From Streptomyces sp. V4I2 (GTDB lineage Bacteria > Actinomycetota > Actinomycetes > Streptomycetales > Streptomycetaceae), in contig NZ_JAUSZM010000003.1 in NCBI RefSeq assembly GCF_030817655.1, positions 6,820,001-6,884,000 on the forward strand: a stretch of DNA of 64,000 bases, read 5' to 3'. The position numbers were made by a program, and so were the translations under genes. The notes beneath the pieces are model-generated. The model was not told where the DNA came from, ran no database searches, and was given only the letters and a program-made list of their open reading frames with translations. Shown here piece by piece: positions 58,103 to 64,000 of this stretch; the stretch's first letter is position 1, and each line of letters opens with the position of its first letter.

Positions 58103-58735
58103 ATGAACCCCACGGCCCCCCGCCTCGCCCTGACCCTCACCGCCGCCTCCCTCATGGTCGCCGCGAACCTCCTCACCGCCACAACCGCCCACGCCGACGA
58201 CTCGCCCAGCGTCCCCCCTGGCACCGAACCGTCCGCCTCCGCCCCCGTCAACGTCGACGCCAACGACCCCGACCTCAAGCTCCCCGAGGGCGCCACCCTC
58301 GCCGAGGCCAAGGTTCTCGACATCAAGCAGGTCGTCGAAGACCAGAGCGGTGACGAACGCCGCGAGGACACCAACGCGGACGTGAAGTTCGCGCTCCAGG
58401 CGGAAGTGCTGTTCGGCAAGGACAGCGCGAAGCTGAGCGCCGAGGCGAGGGCCCGTATCTCCGGGATCGCGGAGGAGATCAACACCCAGAACGCGACGAG
58501 GATCCGCGTCTTCGGCTTCACGGACAACCTCGGCTCCTCCGCGCACGGCGACGTCCTGTCCAGGCAACGCGCCAACGCCGTACAGGCAGTCCTGGACCAG
58601 GAACTGAACGACCCGAACGTCACCTTCGAGGTCCGCGGTTACGGCGAGCAGTACCCGATCTCCTCGAACGCGACGGAGAGCGGCCGCAAGAAGAACCGAC
58701 GGGTGGAAGTGTCCTTCCCGCGAACGGAGAGCTGA
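58103..58735 (+). CDS. OmpA-family peptidoglycan-binding protein, end of the Tad operon
   Basis: 210 residues with a signal peptide (LTLTAASLMVAANLLTATTAHA). The C-terminal half (about 92-208) is an OmpA-like domain: VLFGKDSAKLSAEARARI, VFGFTDNLGSSAHGD and NRRVEVSF, with the Asp and Arg that grip diaminopimelate. It likely fixes the pilus apparatus to the cell wall, a job suited to a Gram-positive organism without an outer membrane ring. Confidence 0.85.
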   Translation: MNPTAPRLALTLTAASLMVAANLLTATTAHADDSPSVPPGTEPSASAPVNVDANDPDLKLPEGATLAEAKVLDIKQVVEDQSGDERREDTNADVKFALQAEVLFGKDSAKLSAEARARISGIAEEINTQNATRIRVFGFTDNLGSSAHGDVLSRQRANAVQAVLDQELNDPNVTFEVRGYGEQYPISSNATESGRKKNRRVEVSFPRTES

Positions 58736-58848
58736 GAAGCGCCTGACGTGTCCGCCATCGGGTCGGCGCCCCGGCCTCTATCACCAACACGTGCAGCGAG
58801 CGCAACGGTGGCATTCCCGGGTGGTCCGAACTGACGTCGCTGTGCGTG

Positions 58849-59040
58849 TCAGAGCAGATGATCGGCTTTGCCCGCCTTGATGTCCCGGATGAGCGTACGG
58901 AGGGCGTCGCGGCTGTCGGTCAGGTGGTGCTCCTCCTGTCCGGCGACGGCGATGTAGGCGTTGCCGTCGGCGTCGGTGCCTATGCGGAAGCAGTTGTTGC
59001 CTTCACCGCAGAAGGGGTCTTCCCAGGTGATGCCGGTCAT
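58849..59040 (-). CDS. 63-aa cassette protein, copy B
   Basis: 63 residues (MTGITWEDPFCGEGNNCFR, then GNAYIAVAG and DALRTLIRDIKAGKADHLL). 48 of 63 positions match copy A (35788-35979). Conserved Cys, Gly and Trp residues lie in the first 20 residues. It follows the XRE gene after 11 bp, exactly as in copy A. Probably the interaction partner of the XRE protein; not a clear member of DUF397 but in its place. Confidence 0.82.
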   Translation of the reverse strand: MTGITWEDPFCGEGNNCFRIGTDADGNAYIAVAGQEEHHLTDSRDALRTLIRDIKAGKADHLL

Positions 59041-59051
59041 GGCGGGCTCCC

Positions 59052-59903
59052 TCAGATCTCGCGGGCGACGGTACGGATGAGGTCGCGCGAGGCCGCCGAG
59101 GGCAGCGCCGCGTCGTCCATCCAGTCCAAGTGGGAACGGTACTTGGTGAGCTGAGCCTCCGCGCCGGTGAATTCCGGCCCGTGCGCAGAATCCAGCTGCA
59201 CGGTGTCGAGTTGGGGAACGGCCCCGTCGGCGTACAGCAGCGCGTGCCCGGCGCCGGGGAAGCCACCGACACTGGTCGGAACGACCCGTACGTCGATCGC
59301 GTCGCGCTCGGACTGGGCGGCCAGGTGATCCAGCTGCTGCCGGGTCACCTCCGTGCCGCCGTACGGCATGCGCAGCGCAGCTTCGTGGACGTAAGCGACG
59401 TACGGAAGCGGCTCGGCCCGCTCGAGCACCTGCTGTCGCCCCATGCGATGCGCCACCCGCAGCTCTACTTCGAGCCGGCTCAACGCCGGCAGGACGGCAG
59501 CGAAGACTGCGCGGGCGTACTCCTCGGTCTGGAGCAGTCCGGGTACGTGCATGAATTGCATGGTCCGCACGCGCGCGGCGTGCCACTCCAACTCGGCGAT
59601 GTCCAGCAGCCCGGCGGACAGGGTGCCCCGGTACTGCTCCCACCACCGCCGCTCCTTGCCCTCGGCCATGGCGACCAACGCTGCGACGTAACTTTCGTCG
59701 GAGCATGCGTAGTTGCAGGCGAGGGTGCGAATGCGTTCGGCTGAGAACGGGCGGATCCCCGACTCCATGTTGGACAGCCGGGTCCGATCGATGCCGAGCA
59801 GTCCGGCCGCGTACTCCGTGGTGGCGCCCGCCGCCAGTCGCATCTTGCGCAACTCGGCGCCCAGCCGCTTCTGCCGCTCAGTCGGCGTGCTTCTCGTCGA
59901 CAT
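59052..59903 (-). CDS. XRE-family HTH regulator, WhiJ-like (DUF5753 domain), copy B
   Basis: 283 residues, the same length as copy A. XRE HTH at about 10-65 (LGAELRKMRLAAGATTEYAAGLLGIDRTRLSNME), DUF5753 at about 95-275 (HVPGLLQTEEYARAVFAAV, YVHEAALRMPYGG, VPQLDTVQLD). Differences from copy A are spread over the whole protein, so the duplication is not recent. It faces the degenerate ATPase gene with the same gap of about 275 bp as copy A. Confidence 0.87.
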   Translation of the reverse strand: MSTRSTPTERQKRLGAELRKMRLAAGATTEYAAGLLGIDRTRLSNMESGIRPFSAERIRTLACNYACSDESYVAALVAMAEGKERRWWEQYRGTLSAGLLDIAELEWHAARVRTMQFMHVPGLLQTEEYARAVFAAVLPALSRLEVELRVAHRMGRQQVLERAEPLPYVAYVHEAALRMPYGGTEVTRQQLDHLAAQSERDAIDVRVVPTSVGGFPGAGHALLYADGAVPQLDTVQLDSAHGPEFTGAEAQLTKYRSHLDWMDDAALPSAASRDLIRTVAREI

Positions 59904-59979
59904 GCCGTCCCTTCTCCACTGTGGTGGGTCTCAGTCTGCCGGTGAGCGACGTCTCGGGTCCACCACGGTGGGGGTAATT

Positions 59980-60022
59980 ATCACTGAAGTGATGGACAGT
60001 GTGACTCCGCATCTTCTACATT
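59980..60022 (+). promoter_or_regulatory. Promoter and palindrome upstream of ATPase copy B
   Basis: ATCACT-GA-AGTGAT (59980-59993) is a perfect palindrome. It touches a -35-like TGGACA (59993-59998); 18 bp later comes TACATT (60017-60022). A repressor bound to the palindrome would block this promoter; the XRE protein is the obvious candidate. Confidence 0.5.
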
Positions 60023-60051
60023 CCGTGACAGGTCGACTACGACCCGCTGTC

Positions 60052-60133
60052 AAACCGGAAGCGCATCACGCGAGCCTGCCCGCAACCTCCTCCCCTGGGA
60101 GGGGCGGGCCCGCGTCAGGTAGACAAGCCACCG
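60052..60133 (+). promoter_or_regulatory. Conserved 82-bp leader element, copy B
   Basis: Aligns to 36982-37063 without gaps with about 6 mismatches. It sits 45 bp upstream of the ATPase ATG and about 30 bp after the -10-like TACATT, so it is probably transcribed. The central CCTCCCCTGGGAGGGG hairpin and the AGACAAGCCACCG end are identical in both copies. Confidence 0.75.
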
Positions 60134-60178
60134 GCCGCAGCAGTCCCAATCCACCGCCTCACCAAAGGAGTTGCTGCC

Positions 60179-60673
60179 ATGCCGCCCATCACGTTCACCT
60201 CCTGCCCGCCCCCGACTGCGACGGAGAGCATGCACCTCATCCCGCCCACTCCCGAAACCCTCGCCTACAGCCTCACGCTCCCCGCCTCCGCACAGAGCCC
60301 GGCGATCGCCCGCGCAGCGACCCGCACGATCCTGCGGGCGCACGGCCTCGACGACGTGATGGATGCGGCCGTGCAGGTGGTGAGCGAACTGGCGTCCTGC
60401 GCCTGCCGTTTCACGCCGACCGCCGAGGTCTACGTATCGCTCCGCTATCGGGACGGGGCCCTCCGAGTGATCCTCTACGACGGCCACGCCCGCCACACCC
60501 ATCCCCGCCTCGCCTCCGCCTGCGAGTCCCGCCGTCGCGCGGCCCTGCGCGTACTGGCGTGCGTGGTCAAGGCGTGCGGCGGCGACTGGGGTTTCGGCGA
60601 CGCGCGTGAACCGGGCGGCGGTACGCGGATGTGGGCGGTCCTGCCGAGGGAGGGGGCACGGGCTTACGTCTGA
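60179..60673 (+). CDS. Degenerate RsbW-like ATPase-fold protein, cassette copy B
   Basis: 164 residues. RsbW/HATPase_c layout, clearly related to copy A (RHTxPxLAxAC, SRRRAALRVLACV, WGFGDAREPGGGTRMWAVLP). The N-box reads VVSELASCACRF, with Ser/Cys where active enzymes have Asn, and the G1 region is YDGHARHTHP. ATP binding is therefore doubtful. Possibly a sigma-factor or XRE-binding protein. AAGGAG precedes the ATG. Confidence 0.8.
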   Translation: MPPITFTSCPPPTATESMHLIPPTPETLAYSLTLPASAQSPAIARAATRTILRAHGLDDVMDAAVQVVSELASCACRFTPTAEVYVSLRYRDGALRVILYDGHARHTHPRLASACESRRRAALRVLACVVKACGGDWGFGDAREPGGGTRMWAVLPREGARAYV

Positions 60674-60863
60674 TGGTTCGGGTAGGCGAACTTGCCTACA
60701 GGTGAACGATCGCCGCCCAAACCGGCCGCGCACTGATCGAGGTCGTGGACACCACCGCCTACACCACAGCACCGTGGGTGGATGCCGGGTGTCGGCAAGT
60801 ACACCGTCGGCCGGGTGGGCAGAGCCATGGTGAGGCGACCAGGGCGTTCGTAGCCTCGTCGGC

Positions 60864-61862
60864 ATGGCAGACAACGTGACTCACAACGACAGGCCCACGC
60901 GGCGCCACACGCTCCGGCTCGCCGCATCGGCGGGCGGTGCCGCACTCGCCGTCAGCGTCGGCGCGGGCACCGCGCGGGCGACCTACTCGGGCCGCGCGAC
61001 GGAACGTACACATACCGGAGTACGTACGTACGTCCTCGTCCACGGCACCCACAGCGCGGGCGCGTTCTGGACGGCGATCGGCAGGGAGCTGGCGCTGCGC
61101 GGGCACCGCGTCGTCGCGGTGGACCAACCCCTGCACGGCACCGAGAAGTTCATCCCGAAGGCCTATCAGGCACAGGACCTGCGGGCTCTCGCGACGGAAC
61201 CCTCCCCGGTCGCCGCGCTCACCCTGGACGACTTCGAGCGGCGGGTGACGGGCGCCGTACGCCGCGCCGCGCGTCTGGGCGGTCCGGTCGTGCTGGTCGG
61301 GCACAGCCTGGGCGGCGTCTCGGTCAGCAGGGTCGCGGACGCCGTCCCCGAACTCCTGGCGCACATCTGCTACCTGGCGGCCTTCTGCCCGAGCCGCAGC
61401 ATGCCGTCCCTGGACGCGTGCGCGGCGTCCCCCGAGGGGCAGCGCTCCATCACCCCGCTGGAGCAGATGGTCGGCGACCCGGAGAAGCTGGGCGTACTGC
61501 GCCTCAACTGGCGTACGTCCAATCCCCGCGACCTCGCCGTGTTCAAGGAGATGATCTGCGCGGACTACACGGACGCCGAGTTCCTGCGGGTGCTGGAAGG
61601 CATGCAGACGGACGAGTCGGTGACGGCGTACGCGGGCCGGGCGGTGGGCCGTGCGCACACGTGGGGCCGGGTTCCCCGCACGTACATCCGGTGCGGCAAG
61701 GACAGGACCGTGTCCCCGGAGCTCCAGGACCGCATGATCGCGGAAGCCGACGAACTCACCCCGGACAACCGCTTCACGGTCCACGACTTCCCGAACGCCG
61801 GCCATCTCGGCCCTTCGAACCCGACGCGGGTGACGGACCTTCTGCACGGCCTGCTGCCGTAG
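60864..61862 (+). CDS. Tat-exported alpha/beta-hydrolase
   Basis: 332 residues. Twin-Arg signal RRHTLRLAASAGGAALAVS, cleavage near ARA-T. The hydrolase fold has the oxyanion HGTHSAG, nucleophile Ser148 in GHSLGG, Asp280 and His314 (NAGHLG). It resembles salicylate esterase/methylesterase-type members (HNL/MES-like). The substrate is unknown. The gene is monocistronic, with about 190 bp upstream in which I see no further gene. Confidence 0.85.
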   Translation: MADNVTHNDRPTRRHTLRLAASAGGAALAVSVGAGTARATYSGRATERTHTGVRTYVLVHGTHSAGAFWTAIGRELALRGHRVVAVDQPLHGTEKFIPKAYQAQDLRALATEPSPVAALTLDDFERRVTGAVRRAARLGGPVVLVGHSLGGVSVSRVADAVPELLAHICYLAAFCPSRSMPSLDACAASPEGQRSITPLEQMVGDPEKLGVLRLNWRTSNPRDLAVFKEMICADYTDAEFLRVLEGMQTDESVTAYAGRAVGRAHTWGRVPRTYIRCGKDRTVSPELQDRMIAEADELTPDNRFTVHDFPNAGHLGPSNPTRVTDLLHGLLP

Positions 61863-61909
61863 TGCTCCCCGGTGCTCCCAGGTGCTCCCATCGAACCCGT
61901 TGCCGGCTC

Positions 61910-62281
61910 CTACTCCGCCTTCACCTCGACCGCCACCCGAACCCCGACCCGCAGCCCCCATCCCGCCATCACCCCGGCCTCCGCCTCCAGCACATGCCGG
62001 GCCCGTACCCTCGGCAGGCCCAGTCGCCCGGGCTTCATGGTGCGTACGGCGATGACCCTGAGCCTTCGGTCCAGGTACGCGACGTCGATCGGCATGCCCA
62101 TCCGGAACGTGTGGACGCTGCCGGCGGGGGAGAGGAGCATCGCCCCGTCGACGGAGTCCCGGCCGAGCAGGCCCTTCGTACGGGCCCGGTACGACGCGGC
62201 GATCTCCAGCGGGACCCTGACGACCGCCCCGCCCTCGCCGGGTACGACCAGCTCCCCCCGCCCGTCACGCCACCGACCCAT
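61910..62281 (-). CDS. DUF192 protein
   Basis: 123 residues with the DUF192 core: ASYRARTKGLLGRDSVDGAMLL, SVHTFRMGMPIDVAYLDRR and VLEAEAGVMAGWGLRVG. The family is a small beta fold of unknown biochemical role; unlike many members this one lacks a signal peptide. Convergent with the hydrolase gene. The region 62282-62457 upstream holds no gene I can support. Confidence 0.8.
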   Translation of the reverse strand: MGRWRDGRGELVVPGEGGAVVRVPLEIAASYRARTKGLLGRDSVDGAMLLSPAGSVHTFRMGMPIDVAYLDRRLRVIAVRTMKPGRLGLPRVRARHVLEAEAGVMAGWGLRVGVRVAVEVKAE

Positions 62282-62457
62282 CGCGAGCCACCCACCTCTC
62301 CCTCTGCGCCTCCCTATTCATACGCGACACCTTCGGCAACGGCGTCGTCCTCCGGCGCCACGAGCGCGACCGCACCGGCGACGCGTGACCACGCCCTGCT
62401 GGTCCTGCCGCACCTCCGTGCCCGGGACTGTCCCGGGTGACTCCCTTGGTCACCTGG

Positions 62458-62994
62458 TCAGCCCGGCCGGTGATCCCCCGTAGCCCCGTCGATGAGCTCC
62501 CGCAGGATGTCCATGTGGCCCGCGTGTCTCGCGGTCTCCTCGATCATGTGGACCAGGACCCAGCGCAGGGACATGGAGGCCCCCTCGCGCCAGGCCGGAC
62601 GGCCCAGTTCGTCCAGGGGCAGGGTGGAGATCGTGCGGTCGGCGGCGGTGCGGGCGCGGCCGTAGAAGTCGGTGATCCGGGACGTCGGCTCGTCCTCGGC
62701 CACCACCATGTCCTCGTACGGGTCGAACCACAGCGGCTCGACCTCGCCGCCGAAGGCCTCCACGAACCAGCCGTACTCCACGGATCCCAGATGCTTCACC
62801 AGGCCGAGCAGGTTCGTGCCGGACGGGGTGACCGGCCGGCGCAGCTGCTCGTCGTCCAGCCCCTCCAGCTTCCACAGGACCGCGTCCCGGTGGCGGTCCA
62901 GGCTCGCGCGCAGGGTCTCCTTCTCCCCGCCCGCGTACGGCATGCCCGAAGCGTCCTGTACTCCTGGTACTCCCTGAACACCCTGACTCGTCAT
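62458..62994 (-). CDS. DinB-like (DUF664) protein
   Basis: 178 residues from the ATG at 62994; the frame is open upstream without support. Four-helix DinB/DUF664 pattern with metal-binding His candidates in LLGLVKHLGSVEYGWFVE and MIEETARHAGHMDILRELIDG. Members include mycothiol- or bacillithiol-dependent S-transferases; in Actinobacteria such a thiol-transfer role is possible. Divergent from the methyltransferase gene; the 50 bp between them is the shared promoter, with an A/T-rich TTAATTTT. Confidence 0.82.
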   Translation of the reverse strand: MTSQGVQGVPGVQDASGMPYAGGEKETLRASLDRHRDAVLWKLEGLDDEQLRRPVTPSGTNLLGLVKHLGSVEYGWFVEAFGGEVEPLWFDPYEDMVVAEDEPTSRITDFYGRARTAADRTISTLPLDELGRPAWREGASMSLRWVLVHMIEETARHAGHMDILRELIDGATGDHRPG

Positions 62995-63044
62995 GATGTG
63001 AAAATTAACAGCGGCCACTGACAACGCCCTGGGACCATCTCCCC

Positions 63045-63875
63045 ATGGCAGAGCAGCACGGCACGACGGACCACGGCACGACGAAGCACGTGCGGCGGCG
63101 ACGCGGCTTCGAGGAGCTCCTCGCCGAGGGCGCCGCCGTCCCCACCGAGGGCTGGGACTTCTCCTGGTTCGAGGGGCGGGCCACCGAGGCGCGGCCCTCA
63201 TGGGGCTATGCGCGCTCGATGGCCGGCCGGCTGGCCGGCGCGACCGCCGCGCTCGACCTCCAGACCGGCGGGGGAGAGGTCCTGGACTTCGCCCTCGGCG
63301 CGGCCGCCCCGAAGGCCCCGGCGCTCACCGTCGCGACCGAGGGCTGGCCGCCGAACGTGGCCAAGGCCACCACCCTGCTCCGGCCGCGCGGCGTCGCCGT
63401 CGTCGCCTCGCCGGAGGACGCGCCCCTGCCCTTCGCGGACGCGACCTTCGACCTCGTGGTGAGCCGGCATCCCGTGAACCCCAACTGGCCCGAAATCGTC
63501 CGTGTGCTGGAGCCGGGCGGCACCTACTTCGCCCAGCACGTCGGCTCCCGCAGCGTGTTCGAGCTCGTCGAGTACTTCCTCGGCCCCCTGCCGCCGGAGA
63601 TCAGCGCGGACCGCCACCCCGACCGCGAACGCGCCGCCGCCGAGGCCGCCGGCCTGGAGGTCGTCGACCTGCGCGCCGAGCGCCTCCGTATGGAGTTCCA
63701 CGACATCGCGGCCGTCGTCCACTTCCTGCGCAAGGTCGTCTGGATGGTCCCCGGCTTCACCGTCGAGGCGTACGAACCCCGACTTCGCGCCCTGCACGAG
63801 CGAATCGAGTCCGAGGGCCCCTTCGTCGCCCACAGCACCCGGCACCTCTTCGACGCCCGAAAGCCGAAGCAATAG
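63045..63875 (+). CDS. SAM-dependent methyltransferase
   Basis: 276 residues. Class I fold: motif I AALDLQTGGGEVLDF (the expected GxGxG loop reads TGGGE), then PPNVAKATTLLRPRGVAVV, an acidic DAPLPFADATFDLVVSRHP motif and the post-motif RVLEPGGTYFAQHVG. The C-terminal half is a specificity region. The acceptor cannot be inferred. No conserved partner adjacent except the divergent DinB-like gene. Confidence 0.82.
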   Translation: MAEQHGTTDHGTTKHVRRRRGFEELLAEGAAVPTEGWDFSWFEGRATEARPSWGYARSMAGRLAGATAALDLQTGGGEVLDFALGAAAPKAPALTVATEGWPPNVAKATTLLRPRGVAVVASPEDAPLPFADATFDLVVSRHPVNPNWPEIVRVLEPGGTYFAQHVGSRSVFELVEYFLGPLPPEISADRHPDRERAAAEAAGLEVVDLRAERLRMEFHDIAAVVHFLRKVVWMVPGFTVEAYEPRLRALHERIESEGPFVAHSTRHLFDARKPKQ

Positions 63876-63898
63876 CGTTCACGCGTGCGGCCCCGCCG

Positions 63899-64000
63899 TC
63901 ACTTCCCCACCACCAACTCCGCCTTCGCCTCCAGCACTTCCCCCGCCCGCTCCGCCTGCTCGCCCAACTCCCGCTCCTGCCGCGCCGTGAGGCGCCCGAG
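63899..64000 (-). CDS. C-terminal end of an unidentified gene (continues past the window)
   Basis: 33 codons are visible, reading L-G-R-L-T-A-R-Q-E-R-E-L-G-E-Q-A to E-L-V-V-G-K-stop: highly charged and helical, coiled-coil-like. The frame is open to the window edge. Too little is present to assign a family. Confidence 0.5.
   Translation of the reverse strand, partial: LGRLTARQERELGEQAERAGEVLEAKAELVVGK

Noticed and set aside
60674..60863. Short open frames between the ATPase and the hydrolase
   Set aside because: No ribosome-binding site, codon bias or recognisable protein; treated as promoter DNA.

Overview
The window is high-G+C DNA with dense genes, many GTG starts, frequent 1-14 base gene overlaps and strong third-position G/C bias. 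Its gene content is typical of Streptomyces or a close relative: a GlxA-like copper oxidase, a GTP-type PEP carboxykinase, WhiJ/AbaA-like regulatory cassettes, a chitinase with a DasR-type operator, a Tad pilus locus and SseB-like proteins. No rRNA, tRNA or CRISPR array was seen. Most of the window looks chromosomal and conserved, with a few accessory patches.

Layout. 1-5643: a translationally coupled operon on + with three membrane glycosyltransferases and a secreted galactose-oxidase-like radical copper enzyme. 5650-9451 (minus): a Mut7-C RNase-fold protein, a TetR/MFS exporter pair with nested palindromes at its promoter, and a hemolysin III-type membrane protein. 9782-11605: pckG. 11806-14350: a damaged locus. 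A TnpB-only IS200/IS605-type element (12843-14284) sits inside a substrate-binding protein gene, and a deletion has fused the rest of that gene to the last codons of a telA-like gene. 14650-18246: a small conserved protein, an alanine-type aminotransferase, a membrane-anchored protein and a secreted serine protease. 18258-25414: a probable D-amino-acid catabolism locus (D-aminoacylase, PLP D-amino-acid deaminase, PfkB kinase, IclR regulator, RidA, GntP permease); the kinase carries a repeat-derived in-frame insertion. 25703-35775: a tail-acidic protein, an M14 carboxypeptidase, a large LuxR-type ATPase regulator, a frameshifted MEDS protein with an anti-sigma-like ATPase, a divergent Nramp-like transporter and an ECF sigma factor with a membrane partner.

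35788-37622 and 58849-60673 are two copies of one cassette: a 63-aa protein and an XRE regulator, facing a degenerate RsbW-like ATPase. The copies share an 82-bp non-coding leader that differs at about 6 positions. Between them lie an RHS polymorphic-toxin locus (37603-45140) whose A/T-richer tip looks like an ADP-ribosyltransferase with a candidate immunity gene, a GH18 chitinase (45412-47112), and a complete-looking Tad/Flp pilus operon (47463-58735) with its own two-component system but no prepilin peptidase. 60864-64000 holds a Tat-exported hydrolase, a DUF192 protein, a DinB-like protein, a methyltransferase and the end of an unidentified gene.

The best candidates for something new are the duplicated cassette with its conserved leader, the RHS tip/immunity pair, and the transposon insertion whose empty site can be rebuilt exactly, which predicts the TnpB target motif and guide.
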